From NCBI RefSeq assembly GCF_008086165.1, contig NZ_VSKL01000004.1:124001-188000 (forward strand): a stretch of 64,000 nt of DNA, read 5' to 3'. The stretch is from Algorimicrobium algoritergicola (GTDB lineage Bacteria > Bacteroidota > Bacteroidia > Flavobacteriales > Flavobacteriaceae). A program made the translations under genes and the position numbers. This document shows positions 45,418 to 55,235 of the stretch, piece by piece. Position 1 is the first letter of the stretch. The number at the start of each line of letters is the position of its first letter. The notes beneath the pieces were generated by a model, which worked only from the letters and a program-made list of their open reading frames with translations, had not been told where the DNA came from and ran no database searches.

Positions 45418-46701
45418 TTGGCCTACATAAAAAACAAAGGATTCTTTTTGGTGCTTTTCGGTATCTTAAATTTTACAGGAATATATTCGCAAGCATCTTT
45501 TAATGTGATGTTTTACAATATCCTGAACTTTCCTTCGGAAAATGCTGTGCCAAATAGAATTTCTCATTTAGAGATAATTTTGGACGATTATCGTCCTGAT
45601 ATTTTTATGGTTTGTGAACTCAATAATGAATTTGGAGCGACTCGTATTTTGCAGATGATACAAGATAGAATTAACAGTGATTTTGAGATGGCAACATTTC
45701 AAACCAATACCTCTGATGATAACACTGGGAACCAAAACGATTTACAGAATTTAATTTATTATGATAGTTCTAAATTCACGTTAGAAAGCCAAACAATTGT
45801 ACCTACTATTTACAGAGATTTTAATCATTATCGCTTAAAACTAAATACGGTTAACCAAGAAACCAACCCACTATATTTGGACGCAATAGTTTGCCATTTA
45901 AAAGCATCTAACGGAACCCAAAATCAAGCTTCCAGACTGCAAATGGTATCCGATTTAACAACCTATCTGGGTACGTTACCAACAACTAGCAATGTCATGT
46001 TAGCTGGCGATTTTAATGTGTATACTAGTTCAGAACCTGCTTTTCAGGAACTTATTGATATCACAAACCCGATAACTTTTGCCGATCCTGCAAATAAAAT
46101 TGGCAGCTGGCATAATAACACCAATTATGTGAATGTGTTTACACAATCTACTAGAACGCAAACTGGTTTTGGTGGTTCCAATGGCGGATTTGATGATCGT
46201 TTTGATTTTATCATGACCTCGGAAAATATGCTAACCAATACAGATCTGTATTACAAACCAAACAGTTATCAAGTGTATGGCAATAATGGCAATGTGCCTT
46301 GTTACAATAAATCTATTATTGATTCGGAGTGTGCTGGCACCAAGTATTCCATTAGCATTCGTGAAGCACTTCATTATTTTAGTGATCACTTACCGGTAAC
46401 GCTGAAAATTTCTACGAATGCAACGTTATCAGTTCCAGAATTTTCGACAGCGGTAACTAAACCAATAGAAATTATTGGTCCAAACTACGTTCAAAACACT
46501 TTAACCTTAAAAGTAAACACGCTTCCTCAAGGGACGAACAATTTAAAAATCTACAACACATTAGGACAACACGTAAAAACCATCCCTGTTAAAACTGCGT
46601 ATACTTATAACGTAACCTTAACAAATTTATCTGCTGGCATCTATTATATTGTAGCCAACAACACACAAGTTGAACCTTTAAAGTTTATTAAAACACATTG
46701 A
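45418..46701 (+). CDS. Secreted endonuclease/exonuclease/phosphatase-family protein with T9SS tail
   Basis: A 427-residue secreted protein. The signal peptide (FFLVLFGILNFTGIYSQ) needs a TTG start at 45418, since no ATG precedes it after the upstream stop. The EEP fold shows MFYNILNFP (near 29-37), VCELNNEFG (metal-binding Glu near 63), LAGDFNVYTSSEP (near 194-206) and a final SDHLPVTL (catalytic Asp-His). A T9SS type A sorting domain lies at about 355-427 (NNLKIYNTLGQHVKT; LSAGIYYIVANN). It may cleave nucleic acid or phosphoesters outside the cell. Its end overlaps the next gene by TTGA. Confidence 0.9.
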   Translation: MAYIKNKGFFLVLFGILNFTGIYSQASFNVMFYNILNFPSENAVPNRISHLEIILDDYRPDIFMVCELNNEFGATRILQMIQDRINSDFEMATFQTNTSDDNTGNQNDLQNLIYYDSSKFTLESQTIVPTIYRDFNHYRLKLNTVNQETNPLYLDAIVCHLKASNGTQNQASRLQMVSDLTTYLGTLPTTSNVMLAGDFNVYTSSEPAFQELIDITNPITFADPANKIGSWHNNTNYVNVFTQSTRTQTGFGGSNGGFDDRFDFIMTSENMLTNTDLYYKPNSYQVYGNNGNVPCYNKSIIDSECAGTKYSISIREALHYFSDHLPVTLKISTNATLSVPEFSTAVTKPIEIIGPNYVQNTLTLKVNTLPQGTNNLKIYNTLGQHVKTIPVKTAYTYNVTLTNLSAGIYYIVANNTQVEPLKFIKTH

Positions 46702-49535
46702 GCATTCGATATCTATTAACGAGCATCCTTTTTACATTTAGTATTCTAGCATTTGGACAAAATGCCATGAATATTAAAGCGACGTTTGATGTGGAAAAAA
46801 ATCAGATACGTATTGCGCAGTCTATTACCTATTTTAATAAAACGAATGATACACTTCAATCCATTTATCTAAACGATTGGAGCAACAGTTTTGCAACAAA
46901 AAGCACCCCTTTAGCAAAACGTTTTTCTGAAGAGTTTAAAACGGAGTTTCACTTCGCAAAAAATGAAGATCGTGGTTATTCCGTAATAACATCCATCCAT
47001 CAAAATGACAAGGAATTACAATTTGATATCGTAAAGAATCACATTGATGTTTTAAAAGTAAGTTTAGAAAACCCCTTACTTCCAAACAATTCATACACCA
47101 TTCAATTAAATTATATTGTTCAAGTACCCAATGATAAGTTTACACGATATGGCGTAAGTTCCTATGGAGATTATAATCTTCGGTATTGGTATGTTACGCC
47201 AGCTGTTTATAATGGCGAATGGCAATATAGCAGTCATAAAGATTTGGATGATATGTTTGTACCAACATCAGATATCCGACTGGAAGTTACCTGCCCATTA
47301 GGTTATTATTTAGAATCTGAATTAGATAAAATTGATTATTACCATGTAAAAGACACACAAACGATTGTGTTTTCGGGGAAAAATCGCGTTAATTCCAAGT
47401 TGTTTTTAAACAAACTATCATTATATCGTGAGTTAGAAACAGATCAGTTCACCATTGTTTCCAATGTAGATGATGAGAATTTGAGTGTCATGAATAAAGC
47501 CTTGGTTACGGACAAAATAGTTCAGTTTTTAACCACAAATTTAGGCGAATATCCACATGAACGTTTATTGATTACAGATATTGATTATCGTAAAAGTCCT
47601 ATTTATGGATTGAATTTATTGCCGAGTTTTATCAGACCTTTTCCAGATCACTTTCAGTATGAATTAAAAATATTAAAAACAGGACTTCGTAATTATTTAG
47701 AAAATATTCTGCTGATTAATCCACGAACGGATCAATGGTTAATAGATGGGATTCAAACCTATTATTTAATGAAATATGTGGATGAGAATTATCCACATAT
47801 GAAATTAGCTGGAACGCTTTCTAATATTTGGGGTATCAAATCATTTCATGCCATGCAATTGGATTTCAATGCACAATATAGTTTTCTATATATGCATATG
47901 GCGCGTCAAAATATTGATCAGCCATTAAGCATGGCAAAAGATTCGCTAATAAAATTTAATGAGAATATTGCCAATAAGTATAAAGCTGGCGTTGGTTTAA
48001 AGTATGTCAATGATTATTTAGGAAACAATACGGTAGATTCCACACTTACCAAATTTTTAAATACCAATAGAAATAAAGAAGTCAATACCGAAAGTTTTGA
48101 GCGCATTTTAAAATCGAAAACCGATAAAGAATTAGATTGGTTTTTTACCGATTACCTTCACACAAAAAAATATATTGATTACACCATTTCCAAGGCTGTT
48201 CGCGAAAACGACTCCATTCGGGTAACCATTAAAAATAAAAGTAATATTAATGTGCCAATCACCTTGTTCTCGTTTACCGATAAAACGGTGACGTCTAAAA
48301 TTTGGTTAGGTAGCATTAAAGATTCATTAACTGTAACGATTCCTGATACGGAAACCACAAAGGTTGTTTTAAATCACGATCAGGTTGTACCAGAATTCAA
48401 TATGCGTAACAATACCAAGACGCTCACAAAAGCGCTTTTTAACAGGCCATTACAAGTTCGGTTAATTAAAGATATTGAAGATCCCGATTACAACCAGATT
48501 TTCCTCATGCCAATTGTGGAGTTTAATAATATTTATGATGGTATTGTTTTGGGTGTTAAAGCCTATAATAAAACGGTGTTACGCAAAAATTTCTATTATA
48601 AAATAGCACCTCAATATGGTTTAAAATCGCAATCCCTTACGGGCTCTGTTACATTAAACTACCTTCAGTATATTGATGATTCGTCACCATTATTCAACAT
48701 TAATTATGGTGTTGGCGCCAGTTATTCCAGTTATTCCGACGGTTTATTTGTACGGAAGTTTACACCTGCCGTTCAATTATCGTTTCGTGATAAAAGCAAC
48801 CTACGTTCCAACAAGCGCCATTATTTAAACTTACGGTATGTAGATATTAATCGGGATTCCGATCCAACAGCTTTATTGACTTCTGAAACCAATCAACCAA
48901 ATTATGGTGTTCTTAATTTACGCTATAATCATATTGATAAAGATTTGATAAACTATTCCTCGTGGTTTGCAGACACACAGTTTTCTGAAAAATTTGGAAA
49001 AGTGGCGTTGAATTATGAATACAGAAAGCTATCTAAAAACAATCGTCAATATAATTTACGCTTCTTTGCTGGTGTTTTTCTTTATAATAAGACTTATAAT
49101 AATTCCGATTACTTCAGCTTTGCTCTAGATAGACCAACCGATTATTTATTCGACTACAACTATTACGGGCGCTCGGAAAGTGATGGATTATTCAGCCAGC
49201 AGCTCATAATTGCTGAAGGTGGATTTAAATCGCAATTAGAACCTAGTTTTGCCAATCAATGGATAACCACCTTAAATGGCAGTATGACTATTTGGAAATA
49301 CATCATGGCTTATGGTGATGTTGGCTTCGTAAAAAACCATAATGATGGCGCCGAATTTGTTTATGATACGGGTGTACGCGTGAGTTTAATTGAAGATTAT
49401 TTTGAACTCTATTTTCCGGTTTATTCTAATTTAGGATGGGAAGTTGCCCAGCCACAATATGCCGATAAAATTAGATTTATTGTCACGTTAGATTTTAAAA
49501 CCTTGTTAGGATTGTTTACGAGGCGTTGGTATTAA
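46698..49535 (+). CDS. M1 peptidase-like protein with lost zinc motif, fused to outer-membrane barrel
   Basis: A 945-residue exported protein. It begins at TTG overlapping the previous stop (TTGA), which gives the signal peptide YLLTSILFTFSILAFGQ; the first ATG would remove it. Residues about 25-480 resemble M1 aminopeptidases (RYWYVTPAVYNGEWQYSSHKDLDD; ERLLITDIDYRKSPIYGLN). Where the family has HExxH the sequence reads LRNYLENILL, and the later WLxEG region is QWLIDGIQ, so the zinc ligands are missing and it is probably inactive. Residues about 590-945 are alternating strands with many Tyr/Asn, a likely outer-membrane barrel ending TRRWY. It may be a surface structural or transport protein. 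Confidence 0.82.
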   Translation: MSIRYLLTSILFTFSILAFGQNAMNIKATFDVEKNQIRIAQSITYFNKTNDTLQSIYLNDWSNSFATKSTPLAKRFSEEFKTEFHFAKNEDRGYSVITSIHQNDKELQFDIVKNHIDVLKVSLENPLLPNNSYTIQLNYIVQVPNDKFTRYGVSSYGDYNLRYWYVTPAVYNGEWQYSSHKDLDDMFVPTSDIRLEVTCPLGYYLESELDKIDYYHVKDTQTIVFSGKNRVNSKLFLNKLSLYRELETDQFTIVSNVDDENLSVMNKALVTDKIVQFLTTNLGEYPHERLLITDIDYRKSPIYGLNLLPSFIRPFPDHFQYELKILKTGLRNYLENILLINPRTDQWLIDGIQTYYLMKYVDENYPHMKLAGTLSNIWGIKSFHAMQLDFNAQYSFLYMHMARQNIDQPLSMAKDSLIKFNENIANKYKAGVGLKYVNDYLGNNTVDSTLTKFLNTNRNKEVNTESFERILKSKTDKELDWFFTDYLHTKKYIDYTISKAVRENDSIRVTIKNKSNINVPITLFSFTDKTVTSKIWLGSIKDSLTVTIPDTETTKVVLNHDQVVPEFNMRNNTKTLTKALFNRPLQVRLIKDIEDPDYNQIFLMPIVEFNNIYDGIVLGVKAYNKTVLRKNFYYKIAPQYGLKSQSLTGSVTLNYLQYIDDSSPLFNINYGVGASYSSYSDGLFVRKFTPAVQLSFRDKSNLRSNKRHYLNLRYVDINRDSDPTALLTSETNQPNYGVLNLRYNHIDKDLINYSSWFADTQFSEKFGKVALNYEYRKLSKNNRQYNLRFFAGVFLYNKTYNNSDYFSFALDRPTDYLFDYNYYGRSESDGLFSQQLIIAEGGFKSQLEPSFANQWITTLNGSMTIWKYIMAYGDVGFVKNHNDGAEFVYDTGVRVSLIEDYFELYFPVYSNLGWEVAQPQYADKIRFIVTLDFKTLLGLFTRRWY

Positions 49536-49693
49536 ATATTTATAAAATAGCATCTTCTCATTCACTACACTATCTGTAACAGAATCCTTTAAATCATCAT
49601 TTTATTATTAATTTAACAGAAAAACAGGGTGTTTTCTTATAATCATGCATTTTTATAACAGTATTTCCCGTTGTGAATCTTACTTATAATAAT

Positions 49694-49701
49694 TACCTTT
49701 G
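49694..49701 (+). promoter_or_regulatory. Candidate -7 element of the fused E1 gene
   Basis: TACCTTTG followed by C lies 20 bases before the ATG at 49721. Confidence 0.6.
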
Positions 49702-49720
49702 CAAAAACACCTAATCACCT

Positions 49721-52132
49721 ATGAAAGCAAATCCTGAAGTAAATAAAGACCTTTCTTTTGAAGATTTTAAAACCGAAGTTTTAAACGATTACAACCTAGC
49801 AGTCACCTCACGTGAGTGCAGTTTATTAGGTCGTCGTGAAGTGCTTACTGGTAAAGCAAAATTCGGAATTTTTGGCGATGGTAAAGAAGTACCACAATTA
49901 GCCATGGCTAAAGCTTTCAAAAATGGCGATTTCCGTTCAGGATATTATCGAGATCAAACTTTTATGATGGCCATTGGTGCTTTAAATATTGAGCAGTTTT
50001 TTGCTGGACTTTATGGAAATACGGATTTAAAGGAAGAACCTATGTCTGCTGGACGCCAAATGGGTGGACACTTTGCAACGCAGAGTTTAGATGAACATGG
50101 CAATTGGAAAAACCTGTTAGAACAAAAAAATTCCAGTGCTGATATTTCGCCTACAGCTGGACAAATGCCACGTTTATTAGGATTAGCGCAAGCATCAAAA
50201 ATATACAGACAGGTTAAAGGCATTGATACCACTAATTTTTCCAACGAAGGTCATGAAGTGGCTTGGGGAACGATTGGAAATGCAAGCACAAGTGAAGGGT
50301 TATTTTTTGAAACCATCAATGCTGCTGGTGTTTTACAAGTCCCAATGGTGATGAGTGTATGGGATGATGACTACGGGATTTCGGTTCACGCCAGACATCA
50401 AACGACTAAAGAAAATATATCAGAAATCTTAAAAGGTTTCCAACGTGAAGAAGACGTTAAAGGTTTTGAAATTTTACGTGTTCTGGGCTGGGATTATCCA
50501 GCTTTAATTGAAACCTACCAAAAAGCGTCAAAAGTAGCACGTGAGGAACATGTTCCAGTTTTAATTCACGTTCAAGAATTAACGCAACCACAAGGGCATT
50601 CCACGTCTGGTTCGCATGAACGTTATAAAAATGAAGAGCGTTTAGCTTGGGAAGCTGCATTTGATTGTAATGTGAAACTTCGTGAGTGGATTATTGCCAA
50701 TGGAATAGCAACTGATGACGATTTACTGGCTGTTGAGAAAACCATTAAAAAGCAAGTTCGCGATGGTAAGAAAGCAGCTTGGACAGCGTTTACGCAGCCT
50801 TTAAAGCAAGAACAGAATGATTTGGTTGCTTTATTAGAAACGGTAGCTGCTGCGAGTTCAAATAAAGTATTTATTGAGAAATTAAAAAATGATTTGGCTG
50901 AAATTTCAGAGCCAATTCGTAAAGATATGTTATCAACAGCACGAAAAGCATTACGCTTTGTGGTGAAAGATTCTGCTGAAACGAAACAGCAACTAACAAC
51001 TTGGATTAACGACTATTTCGCGGTTGTTCAACCTAAATATAGTTCACATTTATATTCGCATTCTGATAAATCGGCTTTAAAAATCAAAGAAGTAAAACCG
51101 ACTTATGATGATAATAGCGAAGACGTAGATGCACGATTAGTAATTCGTGATAATTTTGATGCTATTTTTAGCAAATACCCAGAAGCCCTTGTTTTTGGTG
51201 AAGATGCTGGACATATTGGCGATGTTAACCAAGGTTTAGAAGGCATGCAAGAAAAGTATGGTGAATTACGTGTTTCCGATGTTGGGATTCGTGAAGCTAC
51301 TATTTTGGGTCAGGGAATTGGCATGGCCATGCGTGGTTTACGTCCAATTGCAGAAATTCAGTATTTGGATTATATTCTGTACGCCTTGCAAATTATGAGT
51401 GATGATTTAGCAACTTTGCAATATAGAACCAAAGGCAGACAAAAAGCACCATTAATTATCAGAACACGTGGTCATAGACTGGAAGGTATTTGGCATTCAG
51501 GTTCGCAAATGGGAGGTGTAATGCATTTAATCCGTGGTATTCACGTTTTAGTACCAAGAAACATGACCAAAGCTGCAGGATTTTATAACACATTATTAGA
51601 AGGTGATGAACCTGCTTTAATTGTAGAGTGTTTAAATGGGTATCGTTTAAAAGAAAAAATGCCTACTAATATTGGTGAATTTAAAACACCATTAGGAGTT
51701 GTTGAAACCATTCGTGAAGGGACTGATATTACATTAGTATCTTACGGCTCAACACTTCGTGTGATTGAACAAGCAGCTAAAGAATTGTTAGAAGTTGGGA
51801 TTAGTGCCGAAATTATTGATGTACAATCCTTATTGCCTTTCGATTTAAATCATGATATTGTTAAGAGCGTGGCGAAAACAAACCGTTTAATGGTGATTGA
51901 TGAAGATGTTCCTGGAGGCGCTTCGGCATTTATTTTAAATGAAATCTTAAATACCCAAAATGCTTATAAGCATTTGGATAGCAAACCAGAAACATTAACA
52001 GCTAAAGCACACAGGCCAGCTTATGGAACGGATGGTGACTATTTTTCTAAACCGTCTGTTGAAGATGTTTTTGAAGCGGTTTACAACGTCATGCACGAGT
52101 CAAATCCAGGTGATTTTCCAAAATTGAGATAA
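49721..52132 (+). CDS. Fused alpha-beta E1 subunit of a 2-oxoacid dehydrogenase complex
   Basis: An 803-residue thiamine-diphosphate enzyme joining E1-alpha (about 1-400) and E1-beta (about 460-803) of a branched-chain 2-oxoacid or acetoin type dehydrogenase. The alpha part has YYRDQTFMMAIG, GRQMGGHF and EVAWGTIGNASTSEGLFFE, the thiamine-binding block; the beta part has VFGEDAGHIGDVNQGLEG, GIREATILGQGIGMA and LVSYGSTLRVIEQA. It would decarboxylate branched-chain 2-oxoacids to feed branched fatty acid synthesis or the TCA cycle, with E2 and E3 encoded elsewhere. A single-chain E1 is common in Bacteroidota. A strong terminator follows at 52157. Confidence 0.94.
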   Translation: MKANPEVNKDLSFEDFKTEVLNDYNLAVTSRECSLLGRREVLTGKAKFGIFGDGKEVPQLAMAKAFKNGDFRSGYYRDQTFMMAIGALNIEQFFAGLYGNTDLKEEPMSAGRQMGGHFATQSLDEHGNWKNLLEQKNSSADISPTAGQMPRLLGLAQASKIYRQVKGIDTTNFSNEGHEVAWGTIGNASTSEGLFFETINAAGVLQVPMVMSVWDDDYGISVHARHQTTKENISEILKGFQREEDVKGFEILRVLGWDYPALIETYQKASKVAREEHVPVLIHVQELTQPQGHSTSGSHERYKNEERLAWEAAFDCNVKLREWIIANGIATDDDLLAVEKTIKKQVRDGKKAAWTAFTQPLKQEQNDLVALLETVAAASSNKVFIEKLKNDLAEISEPIRKDMLSTARKALRFVVKDSAETKQQLTTWINDYFAVVQPKYSSHLYSHSDKSALKIKEVKPTYDDNSEDVDARLVIRDNFDAIFSKYPEALVFGEDAGHIGDVNQGLEGMQEKYGELRVSDVGIREATILGQGIGMAMRGLRPIAEIQYLDYILYALQIMSDDLATLQYRTKGRQKAPLIIRTRGHRLEGIWHSGSQMGGVMHLIRGIHVLVPRNMTKAAGFYNTLLEGDEPALIVECLNGYRLKEKMPTNIGEFKTPLGVVETIREGTDITLVSYGSTLRVIEQAAKELLEVGISAEIIDVQSLLPFDLNHDIVKSVAKTNRLMVIDEDVPGGASAFILNEILNTQNAYKHLDSKPETLTAKAHRPAYGTDGDYFSKPSVEDVFEAVYNVMHESNPGDFPKLR

Positions 52133-52156
52133 GTCGCAATTTTTAAAAATAATTTT

Positions 52157-52196
52157 AAAGACCTGATTGTTTAAATTAACAATCAGGTCTTTTTGT
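52157..52196 (+). terminator. Rho-independent terminator of the fused E1 gene
   Basis: A 15-base perfect stem (52157-52171 with 52178-52192), core GACCTGATTG, and a 6-base loop, followed by a T-run. Located 25 bases after the stop codon. Confidence 0.93.
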
Positions 52197-52268
52197 TTTA
52201 CTATATTTATGCTCGAACTAAAACAATGACGCTTTTTATTTATATTGGCTTCACAAAAAAACGAACCT

Positions 52269-52646
52269 ATGCTGACAAAAAATTATAACGATTTAGGTTT
52301 GGCCGTTTTAAGAATTAGCCTCTCTGGAATGATGCTCGTTCATGGAATTCCCAAAATTGAACGTTTATTTGCAAGTCCTATTGAATTTGGTGACCCTATT
52401 GGTGTTGGTCCAACATTATCATTAATTTTAGCCCTTATTGGTGAAGTGGTGGCACCTATATTTATTATTATTGGATTTAAAACCAAATTAGCTGCTCTAC
52501 CACCAACTATAACCATGTTGGTTGCTGCTTTTATTGTTCATTGGGAAGATGATTTTGGCACCAAAGAAAAAGCACTTTTATATCTTGTTGGATTTCTAGT
52601 GATATTTTTAGCGGGTCCTGGAAAGTATTCTTTAGATAAGCCTTAA
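52269..52646 (+). CDS. DoxX-family membrane protein
   Basis: A 125-residue inner-membrane protein with four predicted helices (about 8-28, 47-67, 70-88 and 100-118). It starts MLTKNYNDLGLAVLRI; a TTG 8 codons upstream is less likely. The GMMLVHGIPKIERLF stretch near residues 20-34 and LALIGEVVAPIFIIIGF are typical of DoxX. The family is linked to thiosulfate or quinone handling and oxidative stress in some organisms; no specific role can be claimed here. Confidence 0.9.
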   Translation: MLTKNYNDLGLAVLRISLSGMMLVHGIPKIERLFASPIEFGDPIGVGPTLSLILALIGEVVAPIFIIIGFKTKLAALPPTITMLVAAFIVHWEDDFGTKEKALLYLVGFLVIFLAGPGKYSLDKP

Positions 52647-52762
52647 TTTTAAACCTAACTCAAAATAGAAAGGATCCCTCATTTTGAGAGATCAATATGA
52701 TTTAATAAAACAAAAAAAATCTCGTTCCTACCTGTCGGTAGACAAGTTCACGAAAAATAAAT

Positions 52763-53239
52763 ATGAAAGCCGTTTCCGTAGTTACCATAAAAAAAGAGTT
52801 ACAGCATAAATCCGATAAAGATTTAATGGAATTGGTGCTGCGCTTGTCTAAATTTAAAAAAGAAAACAAGGAGTTGCTTACCTATTTATTGTTTGAATCT
52901 CATGATGAAACGGGTTATATAGAATCCGTTAAAAGTGAAATCGATTTGCAGTTTTCAACTATCAATACCAACAGCTATTTCTATATAAAAAAAAGTGTTC
53001 GGAAAATCTTGAGACTCATTAAAAAGTACGCACGCTATTCCCTAAAAAAGGAAACGGAAGTCGAGCTCCTACTCTATTTTTGTGAATGCTTAAAGGATAT
53101 GACACCTTCTATAAAAAGAAATGTGACACTTACCAATATTTATGATAGACAGATTTTAATGATTGAAAAAATTGTTAAAACCTTACATGAAGATTTACAG
53201 TATGATTACAATTTGGTTTTGGAAGAGTTGAAAGAATAA
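52763..53239 (+). CDS. Conserved hypothetical helical protein
   Basis: A 158-residue cytoplasmic, all-helical, Lys-rich protein (MKAVSVVTIKKELQHKSDKD) with no signal peptide or membrane helix. ELVLRLSKFKKENKELLTYLLF near the N-terminus is a long amphipathic helix that could form a coiled coil. I do not recognise a domain. It stands alone and is followed by a two-way terminator shared with the converging gene. Function unknown. Confidence 0.62.
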   Translation: MKAVSVVTIKKELQHKSDKDLMELVLRLSKFKKENKELLTYLLFESHDETGYIESVKSEIDLQFSTINTNSYFYIKKSVRKILRLIKKYARYSLKKETEVELLLYFCECLKDMTPSIKRNVTLTNIYDRQILMIEKIVKTLHEDLQYDYNLVLEELKE

Positions 53240-53367
53240 TAAATCAAATACGGCGTTAAATTAAACACCTATCAAAGTCCCCAAAATTTCTTTGTTTTCG
53301 CTATTCAGAAAAAAATGATGGGTTTCTGAAACTAGTTCAGAATGATGCAGGTTTGAATAAACATAAA

Positions 53368-53402
53368 AAAAAACGCAAACCGTATAGCTTGCGTTTTTTT
53401 TT
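53368..53402. terminator. Two-way terminator between converging genes
   Basis: ACGCAA and TTGCGT arms flanked by an A-run on the left and a T-run on the right, so it works in both directions: for the gene ending at 53239 (+) and that ending at 53421 (-). Confidence 0.85.
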
Positions 53403-53420
53403 ATAAGATTGACAACTAAA

Positions 53421-53981
53421 TTATGCCATCTGTGCTTCATGTTTACCTTCATAAACCTCTTCCACTAATTTCTTATTGAAAGCTGGTAAATCTTTTGGTG
53501 AACGACTTGTTACTAACCCGCTATCCACCACAACTTCTTCATCTACCCAATTTGCGCCAGCATTCATAATATCAGTTTTAATTGAACCGTAAGATGTTAC
53601 TTTTCGGCCTTTTAAAACATCTGCTTCAGCTAACAACCAAGGTGCGTGACAAATTGCTGCTACAGGTTTGTTATTTTCAAAAAATGATTTCACAAAACTC
53701 ACGGCGTTTTTATTCGTTCGTAATACGTCAGGGTTAATGACTCCTCCTGGTAACATTAAGGCGTTGTAATCGCTTTGCGAAACACTGTCAAACGTTTTGT
53801 CAACAGTATAGGTTTTACCCCAATTTCCGTCTGTCCACGATTTTATAGTTCCTGATTCTAAACTCACAATATCAACATGAGCTCCTGCTTCCTCTAGTGC
53901 TTTTTTTGGTTCTCTTAATTCACTTTCTTCAAAACCATTTGTAGCTAATATGGCTACTCTCTTTTTATTTAAATCCTTCAT
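53421..53981 (-). CDS. DJ-1/PfpI-family protein (type 1 glutamine amidotransferase fold)
   Basis: A 186-residue protein with the nucleophile elbow AAICHAPWLLAEA (Cys near residue 107), VAILATNGFEESELREP near the N-terminus (with the conserved Glu), and ALMLPGGVINPDVLR. This is the YhbO/PfpI subfamily; members are linked to deglycation, chaperone or stress functions, none of which is settled. The ATG at 53981 (MKDLNKKRVAIL) is chosen; a longer frame upstream adds 20 residues with no family support. It lies downstream of holA but 140 bases apart. Confidence 0.9.
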   Translation of the reverse strand: MKDLNKKRVAILATNGFEESELREPKKALEEAGAHVDIVSLESGTIKSWTDGNWGKTYTVDKTFDSVSQSDYNALMLPGGVINPDVLRTNKNAVSFVKSFFENNKPVAAICHAPWLLAEADVLKGRKVTSYGSIKTDIMNAGANWVDEEVVVDSGLVTSRSPKDLPAFNKKLVEEVYEGKHEAQMA

Positions 53982-54124
53982 TTTAAGTATTTTTAAGATT
54001 ATTAATTCGTTTACCTTAATATAATAGATATCTAGGCTCACAACGAATTTGAGCCGTCATTTAACGGAAGTTTAATAAAAAGTGTTAAAGGATAAAGTTG
54101 AGATGTTAAAATGAAGAAAAACTG

Positions 54125-55129
54125 TTAATACATAATCCGAACCATGAGTTCTTTCAGTAAATCGCTTTGTGGAACCGCATTGGCGCCTACGCCTTTTCCT
54201 TTCACATCAAAAACACGAAGATCAGAAATAATAGCACTTACTTTTTTCATGGGATAATTACGAGCTGCAACAATATATTCCTCCGTAAAATACGGTGATA
54301 TTTTTAAGGCAGCTGCCACACTTCTTGATGATTTATCCTTTAAACCATGCAAATGTAACACACGACTAAAATACGTATATAAAAAACCAACGGTTAAAAC
54401 CATGGGATTATCTTTCGGGTTTTCACCAAAGTAGTTGATGATTTTATTCGCTTTTACCACATCACGATAGCCAATAGCTTTGTGTAACTCAAAATTATTA
54501 TAGTCTTTACTGATTCCTATATTCACTTCAATCAGTTCAGGTGTAATTTGTGTGCCTTCTGGCAGAACAATTCGCAGTTTATCTAATTCATTACTAATTT
54601 TGCTTAAATCCGTACCCAAAAACTCGGTTAGCATTTGTGCACCTTTAGGCGTGATGCTATAATTTTTTCCAGCCAAAACCCGATTAATCCAAGCTGGCAC
54701 TTGATTATCGTATAATTTTTTGCTTTCATAAACTATAGCTGTTTTATTCAGTGTCTTGTAAAGTGATTTACGCTTATCAATCGTTTTGTATTTGTAATTG
54801 AATACCAAAATGGTTGATGGCTGCGGGTTTTTAGCGTATTCCACTAAATTTTCAATCGTTCGAGATAAATCTTGTGCTTCCTTAACAATAATGACTTGGT
54901 ATTCCGCCATCATGGGGAAACGTTTAGCATTACCAACAATTTCATCAATAGTTACATCGCGACCATATAATACCATTTGGTTAAAACCGCGTTCTTCTTC
55001 CGTTAAAACGGTTTCTTGAATATAATCGGAAACCTTATCAATATAATAAGGCTCTTCACCCATTAAAAAATAAATAGGCTTAAAATTCCGGTTCTTAATA
55101 TCGCTTACTAATTGTTTGACTTCGTCCAA
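54125..55129 (-). CDS. holA: DNA polymerase III delta subunit
   Basis: A 334-residue clamp-loader subunit that opens the sliding clamp during replication. The N-terminus MDEVKQLVSDIKNRNFKPIYF and the strand PIYFLMGEEPYYIDKVSDYI (about 18-37) match the family; then VLYGRDVTIDEIV and FLGTDLSKISNELDKL (about 168-183, the lid domain), with a helical C-terminal collar. Length is normal. It is divergent from the HsdR_N-like gene, a common arrangement in Flavobacteriia. Confidence 0.93.
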   Translation of the reverse strand: MDEVKQLVSDIKNRNFKPIYFLMGEEPYYIDKVSDYIQETVLTEEERGFNQMVLYGRDVTIDEIVGNAKRFPMMAEYQVIIVKEAQDLSRTIENLVEYAKNPQPSTILVFNYKYKTIDKRKSLYKTLNKTAIVYESKKLYDNQVPAWINRVLAGKNYSITPKGAQMLTEFLGTDLSKISNELDKLRIVLPEGTQITPELIEVNIGISKDYNNFELHKAIGYRDVVKANKIINYFGENPKDNPMVLTVGFLYTYFSRVLHLHGLKDKSSRSVAAALKISPYFTEEYIVAARNYPMKKVSAIISDLRVFDVKGKGVGANAVPQSDLLKELMVRIMY

Positions 55130-55184
55130 AATTGCTGACTTTTCGAAATTTAAAATACCTATTCTTAAAAAAGACTTAAGGCAT

Positions 55185-55214
55185 TTGGTTTTTGACTATT
55201 GAACGTTAACTTTG
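55185..55214 (+). promoter_or_regulatory. Promoter of the HsdR_N-like gene (-33 TTG and -7 TAACTTTG)
   Basis: TTTG (55184-55187) and TAACTTTG (55207-55214) are separated by 19 bases, the spacing typical of Bacteroidota sigma-A promoters. Located 22 bases before the ATG at 55236. It is the best complete promoter I see in the window. Confidence 0.7.
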
Positions 55215-55235
55215 GCAAAACCATAAGTGGCAACT

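Noticed and set aside
53261..53452. 63-residue minus-strand protein
   Set aside because: It crosses the two-way terminator and overlaps the end of the DJ-1-type gene in another frame.
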